Assembly: GCA_000697335.1 (NCBI GenBank)
Contig: JNEM01009357.1
Span: 1-18,822, forward strand
Reading direction: 5' to 3'
DNA from: Conidiobolus incongruus B7586
Taxonomy: Eukaryota > Entomophthoromycota > Entomophthoromycetes > Entomophthorales > Conidiobolaceae
Length of the DNA stretch: 18,822 bases
Each line of letters starts with the position of its first letter. The stretch's first letter is position 1. The translations under genes and the position numbers were made by a program. The notes under the pieces were generated by a model. That model saw only the letters and a list, made by a program, of their open reading frames with translations. It did not search any database and was not told the DNA's origin. Shown here piece after piece: positions 1-9,500 of this stretch.

Positions 1-409
1 CGGTTCCGCTGCCCAAACCAAGGCTATGAAGCAAGTTGCTGGTTCCCTTAAGCTTTTCTTGGCCCAATATCGTGAAGTTGCTGCTTTCGCCCAATTCGGT
101 TCCGATTTGGATGCCTCCACCCAATTCTTACTCAACCGTGGTGCTCGTCTTACTGAATTACTCAAGCAACCCCAATACAAGCCCCTCCCCGTCGAACAAC
201 AAATTGCCATCATTTACGCTGGTGTCAACGGTTTCTTGGATAAGATTGACGTTAAAAAGGTTGTTGATTTCGAAAACGCCTTCCTTCCCTTCATTACCTC
301 CAACCACGCTGATCTCTTGACTGCCATCCGTGACGAAGGTAAGCTCTCCTCTGACAACGAACAAAAACTCCGTACCATCATCGGTGACTTCGTCAAGACT
401 TTTGCTTAA
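1..409 (+). CDS. ATP1: ATP synthase F1 subunit alpha, C-terminal part (3' end of gene)
   Basis: This is the last 135 codons of the alpha subunit of mitochondrial F1Fo ATP synthase. The gene enters from the left edge; the frame is open from base 2 and ends at TAA 407-409. The part seen is the C-terminal helical domain of the alpha/beta family. It begins at [17 protein letters not shown], followed by [21 protein letters not shown], which is nearly identical to yeast Atp1. The nucleotide-binding P-loop and the mitochondrial targeting peptide lie outside the window. The alpha subunit carries the non-catalytic nucleotide site and packs with beta in the F1 hexamer in the matrix. Codon use is C/T-ending and much richer in GC than the flanks, as expected of a highly expressed gene. 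No intron is visible in this part. Confidence 0.97.
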   Translation, partial: GSAAQTKAMKQVAGSLKLFLAQYREVAAFAQFGSDLDASTQFLLNRGARLTELLKQPQYKPLPVEQQIAIIYAGVNGFLDKIDVKKVVDFENAFLPFITSNHADLLTAIRDEGKLSSDNEQKLRTIIGDFVKTFA

Positions 410-793
410 ATTTCTTAACATCATTCTCCCACCTTTAAACGTATTTCCACAAATGAAAGTACTACATAAATTTTAAAAAAAAAATAATTGATTTTAATCT
501 AAATATTATTTTCATACTTTTATTTATTCCTTTATAACATTTTTATAACTATTTTACTTATTTATTATATCAACTTATATTATTATTCATTTTTTTATGA
601 TAATTATGATTATTCCCTTCCTCCTCACAATGTAATTTCGCTTCATATTTTTACCATTCATTTCTCCCCAACTTCTTTCCTCATAGTATGTCAGCATGGA
701 CTATGTATAATACACAGTACTTTATAATTAAAGTAAATAACAAAATATACTAATATTTTCACTAATATATTCAACAAATAGTGTCATTATAAT
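410..793. other. ATP1 3' flank, no gene seen
   Basis: AT-rich sequence follows the ATP1 stop. Bases 470-600 are dominated by A and T runs suitable for 3' end formation. A slightly less AT-rich patch lies at 610-720. No reading frame longer than a few codons looks coding, and no RNA gene was recognised. Confidence 0.6.
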
Positions 794-1790
794 ATGACTG
801 ATCTTGATACTATTTATAAAACGCCATTATTATTGGAAATCAATGAACAATTTATTGCAAAATCTCAAAATGATATTTTAACTATAAGTCAGCTCAATGT
901 AAAATAACTAATTAATTAAAAATTATATGATTTTTAATTAATAAAATTTAATATTGATTATAATTAATTTTTATGATTAATTAAATAAACTTTTGGATAC
1001 ATATTTTGCTAATGAAAAAAATTATACTGATATTTTATTAAAATTGAACTTAAATTAATTTCATTTAAAATTTTATTTAATAAAATCTTAAAAAACAAAT
1101 TAGAATATATCTCACCAATTTTTTTTTAAAAATAATTTAACACTTGTTAAAAATTAATCAATTTTCTACAATTAATTTGAATATTGATTTATTTAGATAT
1201 TATAAGGAGTTTAGATTCCGATTAATGGATAAATTAGGATATTTTAAAATTACAAAATAATAATAAGGTATAATTTGATTATTTAACAAAATTTGAAGGT
1301 ATATGATAACATATATGTTGCTATAATATTTTATAAGTTAAACGATTGAATTAATATTTCCAAAAATTGTGAATAATATTCAACCTAATATTAGATTTTG
1401 ATTTAAGTTAGTTGAACTAGTTTTTATATTGGTAGTTTTGAAAATAATTAAATGTAAACAATATTTGAACTCTTAGAGGAGTAATAGTGTATTATAATTA
1501 TTCTATCTAAAATTAATTGTTTTATATTAATTGAGTTTTCATATAAATATTGAATCATGTTATTTTTGATTTAAATTTTTAAATTTTTGAAAAACGATTG
1601 GAAGAGTTCTATACATAGTGTGGTAATATTGTTTTTATAAATCAAACCATCTTTATTGTTTTATTAATAACATTGGAATGATTATTCATTTGAATAAAAA
1701 AATAATAAGATATTATCCTATATTATTTTTTGTGAAAAATTTTGAAAACATTATATTGATTTAAATATTTTTGAATGGTTGTAAAAATAA
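794..1790 (+). pseudogene. decayed host gene, possibly F-box/LRR type
   Basis: Several coding-like fragments lie in order on this strand. The first is an ATG-started exon of 35 codons (794-898) whose product includes LLLEINEQFIAKSQNDILTI and SQLN. It ends exactly at GTAAAA, but the following 80 bases contain no AG acceptor. A second open piece (981-1058) reads LLDTYFANEKNYTDILLKLN. Further fragments such as YYKEFRFRLMDKLGYF (about 1199-1260) and a PNIRF...LVELVF piece near 1381-1450 are broken by stops. The spacing of leucines and the D-IL-ISQLN pattern resemble F-box proteins with leucine-rich repeats, but this is a weak, memory-based resemblance. Lost splice sites and stops argue that the gene is dead. 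The left edge is well defined by the ATG; the right edge is a guess. Confidence 0.35.
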
Positions 1791-1810
1791 AGGTGCAGAA
1801 TAATAGCGAC

Positions 1811-1884
1811 ACCCCATGTGGGACTGGGGCCCATAATCCCAGGATTAAAGGTCCAATACCATATCCATTAGGCCAAATGGAGGC
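1811..1884 (-). pseudogene. worn tRNA-Arg-like sequence
   Basis: A GC-rich island in an AT desert reads, on the minus strand, like a tRNA. It has a good A box, TGGCCTAATGG (1875 down to 1865), then an anticodon-arm-like region, a weak B box GGCCCCAGTCC (1831 down to 1821) and a T-stem pair ATGGG/CCCAC. The ends GCCTCCA and GGGGT pair partly. The order matches tRNA-Arg types (GCCTAATGGATA in the D arm). However, U33 is changed, the anticodon stem has a mismatch, the T loop has lost TTC, and there are about two extra bases before the D arm. No T run follows directly at the 3' end. It is either a dead tRNA gene or the head of a tRNA-derived SINE; no SINE body or A tail could be made out. Confidence 0.5.
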
Positions 1885-2076
1885 ACAAAAAAATCACAAC
1901 TTCACAATCATATCTTTAACAATCAATCTTAAATAAATTTAAAACTATAAAACTATGAGTAGCCTATCAAAAAACATCATCTGGTTCATTACAATCCAAA
2001 TGATTAAATTTGCTAATATTCAATTTGTTTTAATTTTATTTTTTTATTGATTAAACACTTCAGCGTCACTAGAATA

Positions 2077-4426
2077 TTACAGTTTCAAATTATGTCTAGT
2101 GTCGAATTTTTCCGCCAATTCGTCGATTTTTTGGAATTGTCGGTCCCAACGGCCGTTGTAGAGCATGGGTCGCAAATCGAAGCGACGGTCGTCGGGACTG
2201 TAGCCCTCGGCATGGTAGGCGGGTGTGAGTGTAGTCATCTTGTGGCGATTGATACCATAGTAGAAGAAAAAGCGCTTGACCTTGTCTGCAATTTCTTTGC
2301 CTGATAATTTGAACTCGGGAGGTGATTGGGCGGGTGATTGGATTGGCGTGCCGTCCATTTCGTCGAGAGGGAATGCAGGACGTCCCCACTCGTGGAGGAG
2401 TTTTTGGTACATGCCGTAAGGCCCGAGGTGACTCAAGTTGCGGAGACGTGCGAATACGGAAAGTTCTTCGTAGGTCATACCCATTTCCACTTCGTCCGAT
2501 TGGATGGCTTCTTCAGTGAAGGGAATCAACTCGGCAGATGGTACAGCTGATATGAAATCGGCCAAGCATTCAATTTTGTAGGTGCGGTGGTAGTGTTGGA
2601 TAAATTTCTTGAGATTGGTCTTACCAATAGATCCGATAGGGTTCAAGTCAGCAGCTGAGCAGTCATACTTGGTGAAGTAACCACGTAATGCTTCATCAAC
2701 ATTACTACTACCGAGTACTAGAAGACCTCCAGCTCTTCCACGAACCCAGGGGAGCAATTGAGCGAACATGTAACCAATAACCATACGAAGGCGTGCCTGA
2801 ACGTTCTGAAGTGCCAAATTTTCGGCGTCAGTGCCACCATGGACCTTGTATTGGGGTGCTTTGCCAGTAATCAATTGGAAGAGTGCAAGCACAGCTTGGA
2901 CAACAGCGTCTATATTGATGTCCAAGTGATAGGATCCGATCTCTTGGGCTAAAGCCTTAGCTCTGTTGCGAGTGTCTGCGCCAGAGTTGGAAGTTCCCAT
3001 GTAGCAAGTATGGAAGACTCTGTTACAGAATTCTTGAGCATCTTCGGGGACGTAAGGATCGTCAGCTGGTAAGCCTGCAATTCTTCTGGCGTCAGCAATT
3101 ACTGTTGTATTACCAGTTCTAGATGCATTGACCACTTGACGGCACATTGAGTGGACGATCAATGCTGTTGCGCAACTGTCAGCACCTCCGCTGAGTGGGA
3201 GGAAGAAACCGCTGGTGCGGGAACGGCGCAAATAGTCCCACAACCAACATGCTGGACCTCTTGCAATTTCTTCCTCAAATGGCAAAAATTTCGGAGGTCT
3301 TGGGATAGTTGGTACGGGCCATACGCCATTTTTATAGGGTTCGGATTGTGTGAGCTCAAAGTCGACGTGTACGAGAGGATAGATGGGTGACCTAGAAGCT
3401 TGAAGTCCTCGACTGATAATACTAGCTCTGTAAGCGCGAACATCTTCCAAATCGATAGTAGCAAAAACCATTTCGACATCGTTCAAGGAAAACTGGGATC
3501 CTTGAGAAAGGATTTGACCGTTAACACAAATCATTGAACTACCATCGTAGTAAACCTGGTCGCCATCGCATCCTTTTTGATTTCCGTACATGTAAATACC
3601 ACCTGTTTTGGTAGTGGCTTCTTTAATGAGCTCGACACGACGATGAAGTTTTCTCAGCTCGTGATGGCTAGCGCTACCATTCAAGAAAATTTCAGCACCG
3701 TCCAAACTCATGTTGATATGGGGACTTTGTGGAGTAAATAATTCTTCACAAGTTTCAATAGCAACACAAGTGTCCACGGTTCTGAGTAATGCGTCACCAA
3801 ATGGTACTGTCGATTGACCAGTGAGCTTACGAATAGAGGGTGGTAGGGGGAAGTCTTCGATGTAATGAGGTCTTGACCAAGGAGTAAACCATCTCAACTC
3901 GCGATGAAGTCCATCGTTAGCCAACCACTGCTTTGGACGAATGAACAAAACCTTAGAGTTATGGATGAATACTCTACAGTTGAAAGTACATGACTTGTGC
4001 AAAACAGGCCTAAACCAAATCATTAGCACAGCATTTTTTACACTTTATTTTATATCTTACATGCCGACATCCACCAAAATATCCTTAGTCAAATCCGATT
4101 TCAATAATCTTTCAACGCTCTCCCAACTGTGGTTAATAGTATCCGCTAGACAAATTTAATAACGACCGATTTAAGTTTTGGTGTTTTGTTTACCTTCTAA
4201 AAAGTGGTCCTGGCAACTATAGCCCCTATATAAAATTATAAATATATATTTCTGTTTAAAATATTTGTAATTTTATTTACGTAATTTCAAGTTCGGGCCC
4301 AGTTCTCAATTTTGCACCCTTCTGCTTCGCTAACTTGATAGATTCAACAATGCGATTATAATTGCCTTCGAAGTCTAAACTCCACTGATTCAAACTGCAT
4401 GTTGCAATGGTTACGTAATTTGCCAT
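2077..4426 (-). CDS. QNS1: glutamine-dependent NAD+ synthetase
   Basis: Catalyses the last step of NAD+ synthesis: NaAD + glutamine + ATP to NAD+, in the cytosol or nucleus. There are four exons: 4426-4281, 4225-4194, 4145-4061 and 4009-2077. The introns are 55, 48 and 51 bases, and all are GT...AG. The joined frame gives 731 aa (yeast Qns1 is 714). The N-terminal nitrilase-type glutaminase domain has its triad at the positions known from yeast: E45 (GPELE), K114 (FIRPK) and C175 (ETCEEL). The C-terminal synthetase domain has the ATP P-loop SGGADS at 361-366 and the conserved [19 protein letters not shown]. The start at 4426 gives [10 protein letters not shown], matching the family. An insert of about 25 residues ([18 protein letters not shown]) sits just before [16 protein letters not shown]. 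It converges on ATP1 across a 1.7 kb spacer. Confidence 0.98.
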
Positions 4427-4483
4427 TTTTTATTTTTATTTTATTTCATTTAATAGTCACTTAAGTGGAGAGGATGGTTGGTA

Positions 4484-4493
4484 TTTTTTTATA
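4484..4493 (-). promoter_or_regulatory. TATA-like box of QNS1
   Basis: TATAAAAAAA on the minus strand lies 58-67 bases before the QNS1 ATG. That is the same spacing as the TATA-like boxes before the sterol isomerase and secreted-protein genes in this window. It is inferred from sequence and spacing only. Confidence 0.45.
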
Positions 4494-4566
4494 ATCAATT
4501 TTTGTGAGATAAATTACTTATGGGTGCTACCATTATGATGTCAAATCAAATGCATTGCTATTCATG

Positions 4567-4742
4567 AAAAAAATCTTGAAGGATTTTAATGATATAATTA
4601 AATATGAAATTTTTAACCAATATTCTAAAAAATTAGAATAATTTTTGGCTCAATATAAATCATGAGTTCCTAATAAAATAGAATAATTGGTTAAAAACAT
4701 CCTATTTCATCAAATCATATGACATTTCATAATTATTCAAAT
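4567..4742. repeat. imperfect inverted repeat, possible decayed MITE or hairpin
   Basis: The arm TTTTAACCAATATTCTA (4611-4627) is matched in inverse order by TAGAATAATTGGTTAAAA (4679-4696), with one base of difference. Weaker inverse similarity continues outwards, with ATGAAAT present on both sides, to roughly 4567 and 4742. A short inner palindrome, ATTCTA...TAGAAT, lies at 4622-4639. No target-site duplication or coding capacity was made out. The low-complexity AT background means the outer part of the pairing could be chance. Confidence 0.4.
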
Positions 4743-4996
4743 TGTGTTTTAAAGTGACCGACAAAGTGACATTCATTTTTTAAAAGTATAACTTGTTGAA
4801 ATTAGTTAGAATGTCTGATTTTCATGTAATTGTACTACATATGTCATATAATCCAACGAAAGCGAAATATTTACTCTATTTAGATTTTTAAAAATAACAT
4901 AAAATTCTAATTACAACAATAAAAATCTATGTAATTGGCCGTACCACTAAAATTTGAAGAGAAATTTTCTAAAAATATTTATTTCTAAATACAAAT

Positions 4997-5891
4997 TCAC
5001 GGATCGATGGTTGCCTTCTTTTTAAACTTCTTGACAGAGCGATCTACTGGCCTTCCTACAAGCTGAGGGCCAAACGACTCATGAGTACAGTCACCAAAAC
5101 ACAATTGAAATACACAGCTGGATTCGAATATCGCCAATAGTAAATGTTAAAACACAGCTTGAAAATTGCATTAGTAAGGGTTACTTAATAGACGGTTATT
5201 AGGGGTTAAAATTTTTCAAATTTTGTAAAACAATTCCTGATTGACTGAAGAGTGTATGGTGTTTAGATTTAACAAGTATAAATAGCATATTGTTGATATT
5301 TGTTGATATCAAGAGAATAGTTGATAGAGATTATCTGTTAGGATACTACCATGGAGGTCTGCTTTCAACAAATGCTCAGCAAATAATTGCGGGATATGAG
5401 CCCCTTTGAGTTCTTGAATATATTGAAGCCATAAGTGGTTTAAATTCAATAATATCTCATAACTAACCTAGTACATTACCAAATACTATTCAATTAAATA
5501 TTTAAGAATGTAAATACTTCAGAGATTTTGCATCTAATTCAAAACATTTTGACTCTCTTCAGCCTACGAATATTTGGACTGTTTCGATTTTGATTCCTCT
5601 TCAATTTTCTATCTGTAATCTCACTCAATTTCTTCTGTTATTTAGGCTGACTTAAAAATAAGGACCTATTCTTCAAATTTTTGACGAACATCACATCACC
5701 AACTGCAGAATCTTGAACTACTGTAGAGATATAGTTCTTGACAAGATTCTGATTTTCAATTGGTGTTTTTAAATCATTCTATATTATTAGTAAATAAGCT
5801 AAAAATAATTTTTTCAATTTGGAAAAATACCTGGATAGATTCATGTTTAAAATTTTTCATTTAATGCTGACAGAAGGCTATTTTCTGCCAT
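4997..5891 (-). pseudogene. POP4: POP4/Rpp29 (RNase P and MRP protein subunit), decayed copy
   Basis: Rpp29/Pop4 binds the RNA of RNase P and RNase MRP and helps process tRNA and rRNA precursors. The family is recognised from two blocks: LWLQYIQELKG...HLLKADLHGSI (about 5440-5330; human LWKQYIRDL...KLLKADLHGAI) and the C-terminus VGRPVDRSVKKFKKKATIDP (stop 4999-4997; human ends KKFKAKGTIDL). A Lys/Arg-rich piece and a plausible N-terminus (ATG 5891, MAENSLLSALNEKF) precede them. Two introns of 52 and 55 bases are still visible (5830-5779, 5517-5463). It looks dead. There are single-base shifts in T runs at about 5849 and 5544-5541, and an in-frame TAA at 5640-5638. No AG acceptor lies between LHGSIL and LVKSK, and frame breaks occur again near 5170-5100. 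Sequencing errors in T runs could explain two of these, but not the rest. Confidence 0.78.
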
Positions 5892-6178
5892 TTTTGACTT
5901 ATTATACAGATAAATATTTTTAAATTTATATTTTTAAAATTGGAGGATTTTAGATCAATTGGAATTTATGCAATTTCTGATATTTTTTAATAATGAGATA
6001 TATTGATAATCCAAATTTAAATCCTAAATTTTCTATATCAATAAATTAATTTAATAAAAACGTTTAATTATGATGACTAAATATGAGATTTTATTACAAT
6101 GCAAGAATCTATTCAATAATAAATACTTGTAGCTATATAATATATATACGTAATAATACAATATTCACAAATAATATA

Positions 6179-7897
6179 CTAAACCTCCTTGAAAGGATGA
6201 ATATCCAATAACGACGCCAAAGAAAGTCTGGAGCTAGAAGGAGATGGAAAGGGTTCAGGCTCACCATTGTTGAAGAGACAAGGTCTGAATTCGGGATCTT
6301 TTTCCATAATGCTAAATAGATTGAATTAAACAGTATGAAATATGAAATTATATTTTATTACCTAGAATTTTTAAATTTTTCAATGAGTGCTGCTTTTCCT
6401 TGGACTTTGGCGTAGGCTAAATCACATAGTTTTTCAGAGTTGAAATTGGGCCTAAATTCTACGATTAGTAATAAGTTCAAGAATGGAAATTTGAAAAACA
6501 ATTACCATTTTTTACCAACAAAGTGATGAATAAAATAAATTACAGCACTATAAACAGTATCAAATAAATATATATTCCAAAATAAACTATTACTAAACTA
6601 CTTACTCCAAATTGGTAAAGTTAATAAAAGCGTAACCCACATTACATAAATTTTTAAAATCGATTCTTAGATATAAGAAGTCAAAATTGCCATATAATTT
6701 TTGATTTAAGAGTTCGATCAACATTTTCTATGTTAAATGAGTAATCAATTTTCAAAAATTAATGTATTTGAGATACCTGATTGTATTTGTTAGGAATATT
6801 TTTTATCATAAATGTAGTTCTCGTGTCTTGTTCTAATTGAGCTTAGTTAAATTTGGATGATGATAATTAACATTACTTACTTTGAATGACCCTGATGGTA
6901 TCAGAAAGTTTCCAATTAATTTGTGAAGTAGATTTAGTTGTATTTGTTTGACTGACGATTGGATCTTTATTGTGATGGTTGTCATGAATCAATCTATTGG
7001 ATAATGTGATTTCGCGTATAGCAAGTTTCCAATCTAAAATAATTTGCTCTAAATCGCAGCAGCAAACTTGAACCTTTAAAGTATATTAGAAGAGAGTAGG
7101 AAGAGAAATTGAGATAAAATTAGCAATACCTTTGGAAATTTAATTTCAATGAATTCAATAGCCCTTGCTAGCATCCTTAAATCAGAAAATTCGCATAAAA
7201 TTACCATTTTTCCATCTTCTTGATAGCATTGATTCAATGTAGTTAATTCTCCAAGTTGAAATAGGGTTTCCTAATAGCAAAAAGAATTAAAATGATCCTT
7301 AATCTTAAATTACTAAGTAATTACCTTGAGATTTTCAAATCTGGTCAATGGAATATCCCAAATAACCAGACCATTACCCAATAAGTTGACGATGCGAGAA
7401 TCGATATAATCGTTACGAGCAAGCTGAATTGAAAAAAAATTAGTAAAAATAACATAATAGTAGAGATAGAGAAGGGTTACCCATTCTAAATCAGTCCAAG
7501 TTGCCAAATAAATTTCACAAGACCAGAACAATGGACTAGTCATGAGATAATTGAAAATTTTAATAGCTGCGAATTGGTCAAAAATGACTATAATAAAATG
7601 ATTCGAATGAATTTGAATTAATTTCGCAACATTATTTTGGCACTATAATGTGATAAATAATTAATAAAATTTAATAAGTCTACAATCAATAAATAAATAT
7701 ACCAAAAAGTTAACTAAAGAACAACAATTCAAATTGATATTTTTCAAACAGATTAATTGAATAATTTTTTCATGTCTGTCTTCTTGATTTTTGTCTAGAT
7801 GATAGTTGTCTGTATCTAGGTTAATAGAGTTCAAAATATTATACGGTTTCAAAGGATTGATCTCTTTCAGACTGTCACCACTCGTAGCACATAGCAT
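6179..7897 (-). CDS. mei2: Mei2-like RNA-binding protein, three RRMs
   Basis: Ten exons: 7897-7703, 7642-7481, 7423-7325, 7270-7130, 7073-6881, 6832-6777, 6727-6606, 6547-6506, 6451-6362 and 6311-6179. All introns are GT...AG, 41-60 bases. They join in frame to a 410-aa protein. RRM1 is about residues 48-112 ([15 protein letters not shown]). RRM2 is about 137-206 ([18 protein letters not shown]). The Mei2-type C-terminal RRM3 is about 267-370, with [17 protein letters not shown]-like [20 protein letters not shown] and [16 protein letters not shown]. The C-terminus [17 protein letters not shown] is also typical of Mei2. In fission yeast Mei2 is an RNA-binding switch for meiosis; here the role is inferred by homology. 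The protein is shorter than S. pombe Mei2 (750 aa), mainly at the N-terminus. ATG 7897 is the first in frame after a TGA 18 bases upstream, but spliced leader exons are possible. Confidence 0.93.
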
Positions 7898-8110
7898 TAT
7901 AATCACAATAATTCACTATCAAAAATGTATCTGCTAAAACCAAAAATGAAAAGATTTTTCCACAATTCAAAATGGATTATAAACAAAACAGTTTGAGTTC
8001 ATTCAAGGCTTATATATATATCGTCAAATCTTAAATTTTTTGATTAAATCACTATGGTATCACTATTTTAAAAAAATTTAAGGTTCAATACTACATACAT
8101 AATTTTGAAT

Positions 8111-8179
8111 TCATTTTGAATCATCAAATAATGAGTTAAATTCTGCTTTCAATCCGAAAGAGAGCCAATTTTGAAACAT
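8111..8179 (-). other. 22-codon upstream reading frame in the Mei2-like leader
   Basis: If transcription begins near 8420, the leader contains an ATG-to-TGA frame, MFQNWLSFGLKAEF...DDSK, of 22 residues. Its composition is more protein-like than the surrounding AT-rich DNA. It could be a regulatory upstream ORF, a retained exon, or part of an intron. No acceptor was seen that would make it an internal exon. Confidence 0.25.
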
Positions 8180-8338
8180 ATGATTTTAAAAAGGCAAATC
8201 AGTAATCATGATCACTTTTTAAACGAATAATATTAGTAGTTATGAGTAAACAAGTTGATATATGATATCATAATGATACTGAATCATGACTTTGAGGTAT
8301 CATAATTTTTTAATAAGTGAAAGAATAAGGAAACTTAC

Positions 8339-8363
8339 CTAATATAGAAAATAAACCATTCAT
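8339..8363 (-). other. possible 5' mini-exon or leader exon of the Mei2-like gene
   Basis: An ATG at 8363 opens MNGLFSIL and runs into a perfect donor, G|GTAAGT (8338-8333). It lies about 80 bases downstream of a TATA-like box. I could not find an acceptor that joins it in frame to the exon beginning near 7897: the nearest AGs (7936, 7917) lead to stops. It may be a 5' leader exon with an upstream start, the first exon of an unrecognised variant, or chance. Confidence 0.3.
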
Positions 8364-8440
8364 CACTATTATCCAATTTTAAAGTTCAAGGTAAAAGCGA
8401 TGATGAATAAAAGTAAGAAAAAAAAATCTCGATTCTATGA

Positions 8441-8450
8441 TATATTTATA
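8441..8450 (-). promoter_or_regulatory. TATA-like box upstream of the Mei2-like gene
   Basis: TATAAATATA on the minus strand lies 78-87 bases before the ATG at 8363. A second, lower-complexity candidate (TATATATATAAG, 8020-8009) lies about 112-123 bases before the chosen ATG at 7897. Which of the two is used decides whether the gene has a long spliced leader. Confidence 0.35.
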
Positions 8451-8673
8451 CTCTTTTTTATTAATTGTGATGAATTCTAAATGTTGTTAACATATTATCA
8501 ATTAAAGCTTCTTAATACATTCAATAATCTTTAAATTATTAACTTAATAAATTCTATCAATTATTAAAAAATTTCGATATATGAGGTAATGTTAATAAGG
8601 TTTAAACATTAGCCAATGAAAAAGAACCAAGTTATAATTAAAATACAGCTGTAATATGTGATGAAATTTAAAT

Positions 8674-9500
8674 AAACTCTAAAGCTAATTCAGTAAACAA
8701 ACTAAAGCTTAATAAAATTTTCATCCAATTGAATATCATAATAAATGATAAATACAAATTTCATCAATGTTTTTCAATTCTCAAAAATTTCCCACCATCA
8801 TCCCATAAATTTAATAATGAATCATTGAATCATAAGTAGAGGTACAAGCAGGGGAATGCTTGCTATTTAGTGGCTTAATTCAAAGAAAATCAAAAAAATA
8901 ATATTGTTATTACACCTAGAGAGTTAAAACAATATTCGATTAACATAAAAGGAAATAATAATCTATTAGACCAAATATTAGGTACTATTAATTTGTAAAT
9001 TTACCAAATTTAATAATCATTTTTCATAATTATTTTTAGTATTGTATCAAATTCAAAATATCAACAAGTGACTTTTAATTTGACAACGGTTTTATTACAA
9101 ATCCAAAACAAAGGTTGCTGTCATGTTAAACAACAAATTACTCTTAATAAAAATTTATTTTTGACAAATTCATGTTTTTGGTTTGAATAATGTAAAGTTA
9201 TTTAATATTTGATTCTTGGTAAAGAAATGTTAACATTACACCACTTAATGATTGAAAATTAAATTTTCTTATTAAATACATTATGATTAAAATCAATCTT
9301 TTGTTAGTTTCGAAATTAGTGAAACTGGATTCAAATTTGAAATACTACTAAAATGCCAATTAAATATCAATATTCACTATACTGTTCTTGCAATTTCCTT
9401 TAGTCCTGTGCATGTATAATCAATATTTAATCAAGATCTAGATAAACTCTCACTTGCATTACAGATACTTCAATATTTTTTAACAATAATATTAAGTTTC
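8674..9500 (+). pseudogene. gene-like remnants, family and strand uncertain
   Basis: Several open, protein-like stretches follow one another on this strand. They are NKLKLNKIFIQLNI...FPPSSHKFNNESLNHK (8674-8835), GECLLFSGLIQRKSKK (about 8850-8900), a shifted NNIVITPRELKQYSINIKG (about 8900-8981), QQVTFNLTTVLLQ...CHVKQQITLNKNL (about 9042-9189), EISETGFKFEILLK... (about 9314-9420) and FNQDLDKLSLALQILQYF (about 9430-9500). A 58-base intron-like gap (8982-9039, GTACTA...TTTTAG) separates two of them, but the phases do not match. Stops and shifts lie between the rest. The minus strand also has protein-like pieces here, so the strand is not certain. I do not recognise the family. The GECLLFSG start faintly recalls PH-type domains, but not enough to name it. 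Confidence 0.28.

Noticed and set aside
36-424. Frames of 60-94 codons overlapping the ATP1 end
   Set aside because: ATP1 matches its family across the whole stretch; the others are shadows in other frames or on the opposite strand.
2047-3479. Several 64-106 codon frames on both strands within QNS1
   Set aside because: They overlap the well-supported QNS1 exon in other frames and have no family character.
4811-4891. 26-codon ATG frame MSDFHVIVLHMSYNPTKAKY...
   Set aside because: Short, no partner exon with matching splice sites, no family; probably chance.
5242-5657. Plus-strand frame reading DYLLGYYHGGLLSTNAQ and later pieces
   Set aside because: It is antisense to the POP4 copy; the minus strand matches a known family block by block, so the plus reading is a shadow.
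7313-7543. 76-codon minus-strand frame in the Mei2-like gene
   Set aside because: It reads through the intron 7480-7424; splicing gives the RRM protein instead.
7898-7906. GTG start three codons before the Mei2-like ATG
   Set aside because: Non-ATG starts are not expected here and an in-frame stop lies just upstream; ATG 7897 is preferred.
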